The notes under the pieces are model-generated. The model made no database searches and was not told the DNA's origin. It worked only from the letters and a program-made list of their open reading frames with translations. The translations under genes were made by a program, and so were the position numbers. Positions 38,359 to 47,559 of a stretch of DNA of 64,000 nt are shown here, piece after piece. Each line of letters opens with the position of its first letter. Positions within the stretch are counted from its first letter, which is position 1. Origin of the DNA: Phycisphaeraceae bacterium (GTDB lineage Bacteria; Planctomycetota; Phycisphaerae; Phycisphaerales; UBA1924); assembly GCA_019636495.1 (NCBI GenBank), contig JAHBXL010000003.1, forward strand, positions 186,001 through 250,000, written 5' to 3'.

Positions 38359-39660
38359 TCACCGGTGGTGTGCGCGATGGTCGATCGCGCCGGCGCGGGT
38401 CGTTTCGCGCACGCACGTGGATTGGAACGCCAGCACGGTGACGTCGTCGTCCTGGTGCAGCGACCCGGTCTGCGCGTCAAGATCATCGGCCAGCCGGTCC
38501 ATGGCCGCGCCCAGGCTCGCCAGCGCATCGCCGCGGCGCATCTGCGCAAAGTGCGCAAAGTGCGGCGGGATGGGCGGCGTTCCGGCCTCGCCGGGGCGAG
38601 CGTTGCGCGCAAAGGCCGACTCGATGCCGTCGGAGTGAATGACGAGGATCTCGTCTTCCTCCAGGCGCACGGTCACCTGCTGGTACTCAAAGTCCGGCAC
38701 CACGCCCAGCAGCATGCCCGAGACGTTGATGGGCCGCACGCCGTGGGGCCCGATGCGCAGAGGCGGCGGATGCCCCGCCGCGGCAAGCGTGATCAGCCCC
38801 GTGCGCACATCCACCAGCCCGCAGATGGCGGTGGCGAAGCGTGCGGGGCCGGCGATCGAATCCGCGAGTTCGGCGTTGAGGCGCTTGAGCGACTCGGCAG
38901 GGGGGATGAGCCGATACCCGCCGTGCGGGCCGGGGCCGATCTCTTTGCGCGGGATGGAGCCGGAGATGTACAGCGTCATGAGCGCGGCGGGTACGCCGTG
39001 CCCCATCGCATCGGCCAGGAAGAAGCCGATGTGGTACTCGTCAAGTTGGCAGACGTCGTACGTATCGCCCGAGACGAACCCCGCCGGGCGGTACAGCACC
39101 GAGCAGCCCAGCCCGTCGAGCATCGGCATGCGCTTGGGCAGAAAGTCGCGCTGCACCTTCGCGGCCAGCAGCAGTTCCTGGTGCAGTCGGTCGATCTCCG
39201 CGGCGGTCTCGCCCTGGAACGACTGGGTCATCCGCACGGTCTGGTCGAGCGCGCGGACCGCCGGCTGCCGCTGCGACAGGCCGAACAGCAGCCCGGCCAG
39301 CGAGCGCGGATCGACCGTGGCACGCTGCGTGACGATCGAACCGGGGTTGAAACCTTCCAGCCGCGCGTTGTGGTCGGGGTTATCGTCCAGCAGCAGCAGC
39401 GTCGGCACCAGCGCCTGCTGCAACACGTCCGCGAGTTTGTACAGCAGCGAGTCCTGCGACGCGGGGAACGGCGCTACCGCCGCGGCGTCCCACGTCTGCG
39501 AGGGCTTGAGCGCACGCGAGGTCGACAGCACCTGCTCGGGCGAGAGGTGTTCCACCCGCGGCGGGACTCCCGGCCATGCACGCAGGATCGGCTCCCACCA
39601 CCCGGGGCGCGAGGCCTCGGAACCGGCGGGAGCGATCAGTGCCAGGGAGTGGCTTTGCAT
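38359..39660 (-). CDS. PP2C-type (SpoIIE-like) serine/threonine phosphatase
   Basis: 433 aa. A variable N-terminal domain (about 1-155, response-regulator-like layout but without clear acidic pocket) and a helical linker ([21 protein letters not shown]) lead into an SpoIIE/RsbU domain: [34 protein letters not shown] (metal-binding Asp and the DAxGHG motif), and [11 protein letters not shown] and DDDVTVLAF, completing the metal site. Family members dephosphorylate STAS antagonists; one is encoded at 5691-6041. The C-terminus is His-rich. Converges on the ABC ATPase. Confidence 0.85.
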   Translation of the reverse strand: MQSHSLALIAPAGSEASRPGWWEPILRAWPGVPPRVEHLSPEQVLSTSRALKPSQTWDAAAVAPFPASQDSLLYKLADVLQQALVPTLLLLDDNPDHNARLEGFNPGSIVTQRATVDPRSLAGLLFGLSQRQPAVRALDQTVRMTQSFQGETAAEIDRLHQELLLAAKVQRDFLPKRMPMLDGLGCSVLYRPAGFVSGDTYDVCQLDEYHIGFFLADAMGHGVPAALMTLYISGSIPRKEIGPGPHGGYRLIPPAESLKRLNAELADSIAGPARFATAICGLVDVRTGLITLAAAGHPPPLRIGPHGVRPINVSGMLLGVVPDFEYQQVTVRLEEDEILVIHSDGIESAFARNARPGEAGTPPIPPHFAHFAQMRRGDALASLGAAMDRLADDLDAQTGSLHQDDDVTVLAFQSTCVRETTRAGAIDHRAHHR

Positions 39661-39746
39661 GGCCGGTCCGGTCTTCGCGACGGCAAGGCGCTCGCCCCGG
39701 CCGACGCGGCCGCGGCGTGAGACTCGCCCGAAGACCGGGAATCGGA

Positions 39747-40289
39747 TTATCTGGCCATCTTCTTGAGGGCGGCGTGGTCAAACACGGCCATGTCCCCTTC
39801 TTTCAGACCCAGTTTCTTCATGGTCCCGGCCCGGAGTTCGATGACAAAGGTGGCGGGGTAGCGGCTGGAATACTTGGGCAGACGGGCCTCGTACCGCTCA
39901 TTGGCTTCGCCGTCCTTGCCCTCGCCCTCGCCGCGGGGCGGCTCGGCCTTCATCTCGTGCATGGTGAGGATGCGCCCCACGCCGTCGGTGTAGATGATGT
40001 CGATGTCGATCGGGCAATCACGCATGACGAAGTTCTGCACGGCGACCTGCGAAGCGGGGAAGACGAAGATCATCCCGCCATCGTCGTCGATGTGCGTGCG
40101 GCCGCCCAGCCCGCGCATGCGCGTGTCGAAGTCCGCGGCGATCTGGAGGTGGAAGGTCTTGCCCGCGAGTTTCACCTGCGCGACATCGGCGGAGACGGTG
40201 TCCTTTTCGTCGCACGCGGTGAGCGCGGCGCACGCGCACACCAGGCAAAGGGCCAGCGCCACTTTCAGCGTGATTGCGATCGGAGCCAT
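39747..40289 (-). CDS. DUF192 lipoprotein
   Basis: 180 aa. Signal and lipobox LALCLVCACAALTAC, then a DUF192 domain: VQLAGKTFHLQIAAD-type strands, the GLGGRTHIDDDGGMIFVFP motif (family RxGLxGR...), CPIDIDIIYTDGVGRI and the terminal GLKEGD. Small single-domain exported proteins of this family are common and uncharacterised. An acidic low-complexity insert (GEGEGKDGEANE) interrupts the fold. The start at 40289 overlaps the end of gluQ by about 25 bp, on the same strand. Confidence 0.82.
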   Translation of the reverse strand: MAPIAITLKVALALCLVCACAALTACDEKDTVSADVAQVKLAGKTFHLQIAADFDTRMRGLGGRTHIDDDGGMIFVFPASQVAVQNFVMRDCPIDIDIIYTDGVGRILTMHEMKAEPPRGEGEGKDGEANERYEARLPKYSSRYPATFVIELRAGTMKKLGLKEGDMAVFDHAALKKMAR

Positions 40290-41290
40290 TGGTCGTCCTC
40301 GTCGGTGAAGGTGATCGGCGATCGCTTGATGGTACTCAGGTCCAGGCCGGCCCTGAACTCCGGCGCGCTCAGGCGCTTCCGCCGCGGCAGCACGCCGCAC
40401 CAGAAGGCGACCAGGCCGATCACCGCCTCCGGCGGGATACCCGCCGCGCGGTACGTTTCAATCCGCGTATCGCCGTGCCGCTTGGCCAGGCGCCGGCCAT
40501 CGGGACCAAGCACGAGCGGGAGGTGCGTGAACGTGGGCTCGGGTTCCATGTCGAGGGCGCGACGAATCTGCAACTGCCGTGCGGCGGAATCCAGCAAGTC
40601 GTCGCCGCGAACGATCTGCGTGACGCCCTGCCGGTTGTCATCCACGACGACCGCGAGTTGGTACGAGGGCTGCCCGCGCCGCGTCCAGAGCACGAAATCG
40701 CCCACGGTCGCGGCAGGGTCGATGCGCTGAGGCCCCGCGAACGCGTCCTCGAACTCGACCACGCCCGGCGGCGTGCAGAAGCGCCAGTTGGGCCGCTGCC
40801 CCTCCCCCAGGGCGCTGCCCTGGCCCGGCGGCGGGAAGTCGAAGTCCAGCGGTTGACAGGCGATGGGTGGCCGAAGCGAGGCGGGGTAGGGGGTCTCGTG
40901 TGCGCCCTCCTGCGGCGCGCTCGCCGCGGCATCGACCTGTGTCCGGCTGAGGTGGCAGGGGTAGGCCATGCCGAGGCCGGCGAGGCAGCGCATCTCGTGG
41001 GTGTAGGCGGCGATGTTGGCGCTCTGCACCAGCACGCCCGGACCCGCTCCCTGGTCAGGAACATCGGGATCGGGGTCCCAGTCCATGCCAAGCCAGCGCA
41101 ACGTGTCGAGCAGGGCCGCGGCGGCCCCGGGCTTGATCCGGGGCGTGTCGAGGTCCTCGATCCGAAGGATGATCCGCCAGTCGGCGCGGCGGGCCATGGC
41201 CCAGTTCACCAGAAACGTCCGGGCGTTGCCGAGGTGCAGCGCACCCGTCGGCGATGGCGCAAGTCGTGTTGTTTCAGGGTGTTGGGACAT
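40265..41290 (-). CDS. gluQ: Glutamyl-Q tRNA(Asp) synthetase
   Basis: 341 aa, a truncated GluRS-like enzyme lacking the anticodon-binding domain. Charges glutamate onto queuosine 34 of tRNA-Asp. RLAPSPTGALHLGNARTFL contains the HIGH motif; LAKRHGDTRIETYR is the KMSKS equivalent. The zinc-binding region is present as CLAGLGMAYPCHLSRT, where the family CxC is reduced to Cys-His-Leu. The stem (ITFTDEDDQWLRSQSR) ends early, as expected. The ATG at 41290 is favoured. Queuosine biosynthesis genes are not in the window. Confidence 0.88.
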   Translation of the reverse strand: MSQHPETTRLAPSPTGALHLGNARTFLVNWAMARRADWRIILRIEDLDTPRIKPGAAAALLDTLRWLGMDWDPDPDVPDQGAGPGVLVQSANIAAYTHEMRCLAGLGMAYPCHLSRTQVDAAASAPQEGAHETPYPASLRPPIACQPLDFDFPPPGQGSALGEGQRPNWRFCTPPGVVEFEDAFAGPQRIDPAATVGDFVLWTRRGQPSYQLAVVVDDNRQGVTQIVRGDDLLDSAARQLQIRRALDMEPEPTFTHLPLVLGPDGRRLAKRHGDTRIETYRAAGIPPEAVIGLVAFWCGVLPRRKRLSAPEFRAGLDLSTIKRSPITFTDEDDQWLRSQSR

Positions 41291-41409
41291 CGGCTCGGCG
41301 CGGGAGCCCCGGCAAGGCGTGCAAGGGGCCCGCAGACGATACACTCCTGCGGCCGCGGATGGCCCGCGCGACGGTGGGAAATGTGTGTCACGAGCACGGA
41401 GTGCCCGCG

Positions 41410-41730
41410 ATGACGAAACTGACCGATGCGCAGATCGCCGGAATGCTCGAAGCGCGGCCCGATTGGTCGGAGACCGGCGGCGCGATCCAGCGGACGTTCG
41501 ACTTTGCCGATTTCGCCGAGGCGATGCGGTTTGTCGATCGCGTGGCCGAGGCGGCCGAAGCCGCGCAGCACCACCCCGACATCCTCATCCGCTACAACAA
41601 GGTCACGCTCACACTCAGCACGCACGATGCGGGCGGGATCACCGAGAAGGACTTCGCGCTCGCGGCGAAGGTTGACGAAATGCGCGGGCCCGCACCCGCG
41701 GCCAAGGGTCCGCGGAAAAAGAAGATGTGA
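41410..41730 (+). CDS. Pterin-4a-carbinolamine dehydratase
   Basis: 106 aa. A single PCD/DCoH fold. HHPDILIRYNKVTLTLSTHDAGGITEKDFALAAKVD contains the active-site His-His-Pro and the downstream Thr-His-Asp/Gly-Leu-Thr pattern. Dehydrates 4a-hydroxytetrahydrobiopterin after aromatic hydroxylation; bacterial members may act without a hydroxylase neighbour, and none is seen here. The ATG at 41410 fits family length. C-terminal Lys-rich tail. Divergent from gluQ with about 120 bp between. Confidence 0.86.
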   Translation: MTKLTDAQIAGMLEARPDWSETGGAIQRTFDFADFAEAMRFVDRVAEAAEAAQHHPDILIRYNKVTLTLSTHDAGGITEKDFALAAKVDEMRGPAPAAKGPRKKKM

Positions 41731-41788
41731 GGCGGGCTTCTCGATTTCCCTCTCCGCGGTCGCAGGGGAGAGGAGAACGAACCAAGGC

Positions 41789-41847
41789 ACCCCTCACCGG
41801 TCGCTGCGCGACCACCTCGCCCCGTTCAAAGCAACGGGGAGAGGGGA
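41789..41847. repeat. Inverted-repeat element shared with mutS
   Basis: Its reverse complement reads CCCTCTCCCCGTTGCTTTG, then a GAGGTGG core and GACCGGTGAGGGG, matching 58338-58410 inside mutS except for small differences. It holds outer CCCTC/GAGGG arms and lies between the PCD and HNH genes. Widely known in other GC-rich genomes as a dispersed palindromic intergenic element (from memory, not searched). Confidence 0.7.
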
Positions 41848-41859
41848 AACGGCACACGT

Positions 41860-42609
41860 TCACTTCAACTCGACGTTCCAGTATGCATCATCGAGGAAAG
41901 TCTTCCACGATGAGTAGCGCTCCTGCCCGAGTCGGATGGTGATCAGCGGGTTGCGCTTGGGGCGCACCGGCAGCCGGACCAGCCGCATGTGCGCCTGCTC
42001 CGGCGTGCGGCCGCCCTTGCGGGCGTTGCACTTCACGCACGAGCACACCAGGTTCTCCCACGCCTCGCCGCCGCCCTGCGAGCGCGGCAGCACGTGGTCG
42101 ATCGAAAGTTCGCTGGTGGGGAACGTCTTGCCGCAATACTGGCACTGGTTACGGTCGCGCGCAAACAGGTTGCGCCGGTTCAGTTTCACCACCTGCACCG
42201 GCAGGCGGTCGTAGCCCAGGAGCCGGATGACCCGCGGCACCGCGACCTCGAGCCGCACCGTCCGCACCCAGTCGTGCTTGTCGGGCTCGAACGTCCGCCG
42301 CAGTGCCGAGAGTTCGGTCCACGATTCGAAGTCGTAGGTGAGGTACTTGCCCCCATCGACGTGGATGACCTCCGCCATTTCGCGGCAGAGCATCGTGAAC
42401 GCCCTGCGCGCCGAGATGACGCGGACCGCAACGAACAGTTTGTTCAGGACGAGGACTTTGCAATCCAGCGCGGTCGCCGCGGCGGCCGCGTGGCCCGGAA
42501 GCGCCATCCCGCCCCCAAATTGCCCCGCTCCTGGCGGGTCCAACTCCCCGGCCGCATCTTCGAGCGCGGCTTGCTTGGGATAGGACGGTCTGGAGCGTGG
42601 GGCGCTCAT
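41860..42609 (-). CDS. HNH endonuclease-family protein
   Basis: 249 aa. The HNH fold is CQYCGKTFPTSELSIDHVLPRSQGGGEAWENLV, CSCVKCNARKGG and RTPEQAHMRL, with two zinc-binding Cys pairs and catalytic His. The N-terminal half (VLVLNKLFVAVRVISARRAFTML...) matches the common bacterial HNH protein that starts with KVLVLN. These are widespread single-copy genes, usually not tied to a restriction or intein context. Start uncertain: ATG at 42609 (used) or 42678. No partner methylase is nearby. Confidence 0.85.
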   Translation of the reverse strand: MSAPRSRPSYPKQAALEDAAGELDPPGAGQFGGGMALPGHAAAAATALDCKVLVLNKLFVAVRVISARRAFTMLCREMAEVIHVDGGKYLTYDFESWTELSALRRTFEPDKHDWVRTVRLEVAVPRVIRLLGYDRLPVQVVKLNRRNLFARDRNQCQYCGKTFPTSELSIDHVLPRSQGGGEAWENLVCSCVKCNARKGGRTPEQAHMRLVRLPVRPKRNPLITIRLGQERYSSWKTFLDDAYWNVELK

Positions 42610-43182
42610 AATCGCTCGCCGTCGCCGCTGGGCGGCGGTGAGTTGTACAAATCTGTCATCGGTCAGCGTAGGGGGCAAGGCAAATGGAGTCGAGGAGCGA
42701 TGAAAGGGGAGTGTTTGGGTTTGGCGGGATCTTCACCCCACCGCAAGCCCACTGGACCCTCCCGGGCTGATGCGCCACACACCGGCGACCCGGCTTGCCC
42801 AGATACACGGCCCCGCCTGATTTGTCCCACCTCCCGCCCCCACCGAGTACACCTTCCGCCCGCCCTCACACAGGGACGACACCGTGCCGCCGAGATCGGC
42901 TCTGCGATCTCGGTGGAACGATCAGTGCACGATCACGCTCAATCAGGGGCAGAATCTCGGTGCCACCGCCGACCCCCAAAGGCAAAGACATCGCGCGCGG
43001 GGGCTGCTTCTGGTGGGCCGGCAAAGTGGGGGGGCCGTGCCGGCCGTGGGCTTGCTCGCCGCCGCGCGGTCCCGAAGACCGCGCCGGCTCAGTCATCTGC
43101 GGAACTCACCCTCCCCCATCCCCCTCCCACTGGGAGGGGGCTCTTGAGACACATGGCCGGGCCGGCCACGCCCCGGACTGAA
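42610..43182. other. 573-bp intergenic region without supported gene
   Basis: Contains several G- and C-runs and a near-perfect hairpin at 43121-43141 (CCCCCTCCC AGT GGGAGGGGG read on the minus strand), downstream of purH. There is no T-run, so a terminator role is possible but not clear. No ORF has coding character; no tRNA or riboswitch seen. Confidence 0.5.
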
Positions 43183-44820
43183 TCAATGCCGGAAGTGCCG
43201 CATCCCGGTGACCAGACACGAGACGCCGTGCTGGTTGCACAGGTCGAACGTTTCCTGGTCGCGCTTGGAGCCGCCGGGGTGGACGAGCACTTTGACACCG
43301 GCATCGATCAGCACGCGCGGGCCATCGGCAAACGGGAAGAACGCATCGCCCGCCGCGGCCGCGCCCTTCGCGTGCGGGCCGGCTTTGCTTGCCGCGAGGC
43401 GGCAGGCGGAGACGCGATCGACCTGTCCCGATCCGATGCCGAAGAGGCGGATGCAGTGTGAGGCATCGGTGCTGGGTCCGGGCGAGGCATCGACTCCGCC
43501 GATGACGACGGCGTTGCTGGAGACGAACTTGGCGATGGTCTCCATTGCCACCGCCGCGGCGTGCAGATTGGGGGTTGGCGCAGGCCCGGCCTTGTGTTCC
43601 CAGCGCAGGGGCTCGGGGGGCGCGACATCGCGGTCCTGCACGAGCATTCCGCCGGGGACCGAGCGGTATTCGAGTTTTCGCGCGACGGATGCGGCGTTGT
43701 CGCCGACGGCGAGGAGGCGGACATTGGTCCAGCGCTCGCGCAGCACGGCGAGGGCGCCCGAATCGAACTCGGGCGCGACGACGACTTCGAAGAAGTTGCG
43801 CTCATCGGCGATGATCTTCGCCGCGGCGAGATCGACGGGACGATTGACGGCGAGGATTCCGCCGTAGGCGGCGAGGGGGTCTCCGGCGATGGCGCGATCG
43901 ACGGCGCGGGCGAGCGATGCGGCCATGGCCGCGCCGCAGGGGTTGGTGTGCTTGACGACGACAGCGGTGAAGGGGAGGTGTGCCAGGGCGGGCTGCGCGG
44001 CGAGGCGGGAGAGTGCGCGGGCGGCCTCCTGCGCGGCGGAGGCATCGAGAATGTTGTTATAAGAAAGTTGCTTTCCGTGCAACTGCCGCGCGTTGACGAT
44101 GCTGGGGCCGGTGCTGGAGGGATCGCGATAGAGCGCGGCCTCCTGGTGCGGGTTCTCGCCGTAGCGGAGTTCCTCGCTCTTGGTGAACGCGATCTTGAGG
44201 ACCTGCGGGAATGCGCCGGGCACGCGCCGGCCAAGGAACGAGGCGATGGAGGCGTCGTACTCGGCGGTCTTGCTGAACGCCGCGGCGGCGAGTTCGGCCC
44301 TTGTGCGCAGGGTGGTCGCGCCGTGGTTGGCATCGATCTCGGTGACGATGCGGTCGTAGTACTGCGGCGCGGGGACGACGGTGACCCACTGGTAGTTCTT
44401 TGCCGCGGCACGGATCATCGCGGGCCCGCCGACATCGATGTTCTCGATGGCATCGGCGATGGCGACGCCCGGGCGGGAGACGGTCTGCTCGAACGGGTAG
44501 AGGTTGATGCAGACCAGATCGATGGGCGTGATGCCATGGGCCTTGAGGAAGGCGGCGTGCTCGGCGTTGTCGCGGACGGCCAGGAGGGCGCCATGGACGG
44601 AGGGGTGCAGTGTCTTCACGCGGCCATCGAGCCCCTCGGGGAAACCGGTGACCTTCTCGACGGGGAGAACATCGATCCCCGCCGCGGCGAGGGTCTTCGC
44701 GGTTCCGCCGGTGGAGACGATCTCGATACCGCGCTCGCGCAGGGCGCGGGCGAAGGGCACGAGGTCGGCCTTATCGCTGACGGAGAGGAGTGCGCGGCGG
44801 ATGGGGACGAGTTCGGGCAT
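43183..44820 (-). CDS. purH: Bifunctional AICAR transformylase / IMP cyclohydrolase
   Basis: 545 aa. The N-terminal cyclohydrolase (MGS-like) has IRRALLSVSDKADLVPFARAL, STGGTAKTL and HPSVHGALLAVRDN; the C-terminal transformylase has ELRYGENPHQEAALY, LSYNNILDASAA, VVKHTNPCGAA, YGGILAVNRPV and the final LCNQHGVSCLVTGMRHFRH, close to the family's FTGMRHFRH. Full length and intact. Catalyses the last two steps to IMP. A lipoprotein starts 24 bp upstream on the same strand's gene order (44845). Confidence 0.95.
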   Translation of the reverse strand: MPELVPIRRALLSVSDKADLVPFARALRERGIEIVSTGGTAKTLAAAGIDVLPVEKVTGFPEGLDGRVKTLHPSVHGALLAVRDNAEHAAFLKAHGITPIDLVCINLYPFEQTVSRPGVAIADAIENIDVGGPAMIRAAAKNYQWVTVVPAPQYYDRIVTEIDANHGATTLRTRAELAAAAFSKTAEYDASIASFLGRRVPGAFPQVLKIAFTKSEELRYGENPHQEAALYRDPSSTGPSIVNARQLHGKQLSYNNILDASAAQEAARALSRLAAQPALAHLPFTAVVVKHTNPCGAAMAASLARAVDRAIAGDPLAAYGGILAVNRPVDLAAAKIIADERNFFEVVVAPEFDSGALAVLRERWTNVRLLAVGDNAASVARKLEYRSVPGGMLVQDRDVAPPEPLRWEHKAGPAPTPNLHAAAVAMETIAKFVSSNAVVIGGVDASPGPSTDASHCIRLFGIGSGQVDRVSACRLAASKAGPHAKGAAAAGDAFFPFADGPRVLIDAGVKVLVHPGGSKRDQETFDLCNQHGVSCLVTGMRHFRH

Positions 44821-44844
44821 TGGGCCGCGTCGGTGGGCAGGCGG

Positions 44845-46014
44845 TCAGTTGCGGGTCACGAGTTTGGCGACGACGCCGTTGGCGCTGACAGCATAGAGCG
44901 GTCCATCGACAAACTGGTCGGCGCGCAGGTGCACGATGCGATCGAGTTTGACGGATTCGATGGTTTCGCCGCGAGCGGGGTCGACGAGGGTCGCGGTGGA
45001 GGTCGCGTTGTCCCAGACGACGAGCCGGCCCTTGCGCATGGCGACGACCTCGCCGCGGACGTTCTTGTTCTGCCACAGGATGCTTCCCGAGCCGCTGTCG
45101 AACGCGGTAAGTCCCGGGCCTCCGAGGTCGCAGTAGACGCGGCCCTCGTAGAAGGCCGGAGCGCGGCGGAGCGGTTCCTCGGTGCGGTGTCGCCAGAGTT
45201 GCGCTGCGCGATCTCGCGAGAAGGCGTAGAGCGAGTGGTCGACGCTGGCGATGAACAGCGACGAATCGCTCGCGGCCAACGGCGCGCCCGGCCCGCCGAA
45301 GATGCGAGCCCGCCCCATGCCGTTGCCGGTTCGGCCATCGGTCACGAGGATCTCGCCCCGGCTGGAGACCAGCGCGACCGCGTCGGTATCGCCGAAGCGG
45401 ACGGGGTCGGCGGTGATCGCGCCATCGAGCCCGGAGCCCCAGAGGCGGAAGCCGTTGACCGTGAGGTGTCCGAGCACCTGGCCATCCGAGCATCCAAAGA
45501 CGAGCACCTCGCCGATCTTCATCGGGCGGGTGTTGACGACGCGCTCGAGGCGTTGCTTGTCGAGGAGGTTGCCGGTCTCGGAGTCGTAGAAGAAGACTTC
45601 GGACTCGCTGGCGACGATCACGCGGTTGCCTTCGCGCGTCATGCCGGTGTACTTGGTGAGCCGCTGCGCCGGCTGGTCCGACCATCGGCGCTCGCCGCTG
45701 CGGACTTCGATCGCCGACACGACGCCCGCGGTGTCCTGCACCATCACCAGGTCGCCGAGCACCTCGGCAAAGCGGACGCGCTCGCCGGCGAACATCGTCG
45801 GGAAGCCGCGCCACTCGATGCGATACCCCAGCGTCGCGTACTCGCTCGTGTGTACCGGCACCGATGCGGCACGGGCCTCGGGCGAGGCCGCCGCGGCGGG
45901 CTGGCCGTCGGTCTCGCATCCGCCCGCGGCGGAAACGAGCGAGAGCAGCACGGCACCCGCAACGGTCGGACGCAGACGGGCTCGGCTTCGGCGGGCGGGG
46001 GGCGTGAGGCTCAT
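44845..46014 (-). CDS. PQQ-like beta-propeller lipoprotein
   Basis: 389 aa. A signal with lipobox VSAAGGC (Cys about residue 33) precedes WD/PQQ-type repeats: VMVQDTAGVVSAIEVRSGERRW, VIVASESEVFFYDSETGNLL, VLVFGCSDGQVLGHL, LFIASVDHSLYAFSRDRAAQLW and VYCDLGGPGLTAFDSGSGSILW. The repeats match BamB-like or planctomycete outer-membrane PQQ-propeller proteins. No enzymatic motif. The ATG at 46014 is used because upstream codons cover the intergenic region. Transcribed toward purH. Confidence 0.82.
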   Translation of the reverse strand: MSLTPPARRSRARLRPTVAGAVLLSLVSAAGGCETDGQPAAAASPEARAASVPVHTSEYATLGYRIEWRGFPTMFAGERVRFAEVLGDLVMVQDTAGVVSAIEVRSGERRWSDQPAQRLTKYTGMTREGNRVIVASESEVFFYDSETGNLLDKQRLERVVNTRPMKIGEVLVFGCSDGQVLGHLTVNGFRLWGSGLDGAITADPVRFGDTDAVALVSSRGEILVTDGRTGNGMGRARIFGGPGAPLAASDSSLFIASVDHSLYAFSRDRAAQLWRHRTEEPLRRAPAFYEGRVYCDLGGPGLTAFDSGSGSILWQNKNVRGEVVAMRKGRLVVWDNATSTATLVDPARGETIESVKLDRIVHLRADQFVDGPLYAVSANGVVAKLVTRN

Positions 46015-46201
46015 CGTGTTCTGGCCTTTCGTTGGGTGGTCCGCGGCGGAAGTTCTGTGGCAGGGAGCGGCCGGGACCGCCCGGAAGTCGCTCTGTCGGG
46101 GCAAGCAGTATCGACCCCCCCCGCCAAATGGTCAAGCCGGAGGACTCGGCAAGGGCTGCGGGCGTGTCCCGGGCCCATCCGCCCTCGGCTATCGTCTGCC
46201 C

Positions 46202-46894
46202 GTGTTTACGGGGCTGGTCCAAGCCGTCGGCCGGGTGGCCGCGATCGAACAAACCGGGCGGGGCCCAGCGGTTCCGGTTCGTCTGCGGGTCGATCCCGGT
46301 TCCTGGCGACACCGTTCGGCGTTGGGGGATTCAATCTGTGTCGGGGGCGTCTGCCTGACTATCGCCGCATTGGGGCGGGGTCGGGCGGGGAGAGGCGGTC
46401 GGACCCTCGAGTTTGACGTGATCCCCGAGACGCTCTCTCGGACGACGCTGGGGGGGCTGAAGGCGGGTGACCGTGTGAACCTCGAACACGCGGTGACCGC
46501 CGCGACGCTGATGGGCGGGCACTTTGTGCAGGGGCACGTCGATGGGGTTGGACGTGTGGTGAGCGTGCGCGCGGGCGACGACTGGCGCGTTCGGGTGCGC
46601 GTGCCGCGAGAGTTGCGGCCGCTGATGATCCCCAAGGGCTCGGTGTGCGTGGACGGCGTGTCGCTGACGATCGCGGCGGTTCACGCCGATGGGTTTGAGG
46701 TCGCGCTGATTCCCACGACGCTGGAGTTGACGACGCTGTCGCGGCTGCGCGCGGGGGACGGGGTGAACATCGAGGCGGACATGCTGGTGAAATCAGTGGC
46801 TTCGGTGTTGCGGGGGATGGGCGCGCACGCGAAGCGTGGTGCGGCGCGGCAGGGGACCGTCGCGGTCAAACGCAACAAGCGGAGCCGATCGTGA
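46202..46894 (+). CDS. ribE: Riboflavin synthase, alpha subunit
   Basis: 230 aa. Two lumazine-binding barrels: FTGLVQAVGRVAAIE, LGDSICVGGVCLTIAA, MGGHFVQGHVDGVG and then IPKGSVCVDGVSLTIAAVHADGF. Catalyses dismutation of two 6,7-dimethyl-8-ribityllumazine. Start is GTG (the ORF begins MFTG-like as V-FTGL). A Arg/Gly-rich insert (GRGRAGRGGR) follows the first repeat. The stop overlaps the ruvC start (GTGA). No FMN riboswitch signature was found upstream, and other rib genes are absent. Confidence 0.92.
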   Translation: MFTGLVQAVGRVAAIEQTGRGPAVPVRLRVDPGSWRHRSALGDSICVGGVCLTIAALGRGRAGRGGRTLEFDVIPETLSRTTLGGLKAGDRVNLEHAVTAATLMGGHFVQGHVDGVGRVVSVRAGDDWRVRVRVPRELRPLMIPKGSVCVDGVSLTIAAVHADGFEVALIPTTLELTTLSRLRAGDGVNIEADMLVKSVASVLRGMGAHAKRGAARQGTVAVKRNKRSRS

Positions 46895-47436
46895 AGGTGC
46901 TGGGGATCGATCCCGGCCTGCGCGTGACGGGGTACGCGTGCGTTGAAAGCGCGGGGGGCGGTGGCGCGGCGGGGCGAGTGGTGGGGGCGGGGGGGGCGGG
47001 CGGGGGGAGCGGCGCGCACAGAGCCGGATTCGGCAGCGCGCTCGTCGAAGCGGGCGTGATCCGGCTGAGCAGCAAGTCGAGCGTAGCGGATCGCTTGGTG
47101 GAACTCGAACGCGACCTGGCGGAGATCATCGAGCGCCAGCGCCCGGCGGTGGTGGCGGTCGAGAAGTTGTACGCGCATTACGCGCACCCCACGACGGCGA
47201 TCGTGATGGGTCACGCTCGCGGCGTGGTTTTGCTGCAAGCGAGACGCGCGGGGCTGGGAATCGTGGAACTGGGCGCGACGGAAGTGAAGAAATCGCTGAC
47301 GGGCAACGGGCACGCGAGCAAGTCGCAGATGCAGGATGGTGTGAAGTCGCTGCTCGGCCTGCCGCGAAGGCCCGAGCCGGCGGATGTGGCGGATGCGATC
47401 GCGATTGCGCTGTGCGCGATGAGAAGAGCGAGATAA
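46891..47436 (+). CDS. ruvC: Crossover junction endodeoxyribonuclease RuvC
   Basis: 181 aa. Begins KVLGIDPGLRVTGYACVE with catalytic Asp7; further acidic residues lie in VVAVEKLYAHY (Glu) and PADVADAIAIALC (two Asp). HASKSQMQDGVKSLLG carries the DNA-contact region. A Gly/Ala-rich insertion (about residues 22-45, with a long G-run at 46969-47017) sits in a loop after the first strand and is absent from standard RuvC. GTG start overlapping ribE. No ruvA/ruvB nearby. Confidence 0.92.
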   Translation: MKVLGIDPGLRVTGYACVESAGGGGAAGRVVGAGGAGGGSGAHRAGFGSALVEAGVIRLSSKSSVADRLVELERDLAEIIERQRPAVVAVEKLYAHYAHPTTAIVMGHARGVVLLQARRAGLGIVELGATEVKKSLTGNGHASKSQMQDGVKSLLGLPRRPEPADVADAIAIALCAMRRAR

Positions 47437-47559
47437 GTCGGAACCCGGCGTGGCGGTTCGCGTAGAGTACGGACATCGGCCCGGGGCAACGGCAACGTGG
47501 GGAGGGTGGAGCGCGCGGGGGGCATGAGCGCGTCGGGCCGGCCAACGCGAGGGTGAGCG

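Noticed and set aside
42795-43181. Possible small gene between the HNH gene and purH
   Set aside because: Ser/Pro-rich frame without ribosome-binding site or motif, in simple-sequence DNA.
46100-46201. Possible FMN riboswitch upstream of ribE
   Set aside because: The region lacks the aptamer's conserved AGGG-x-GAAC and related blocks.
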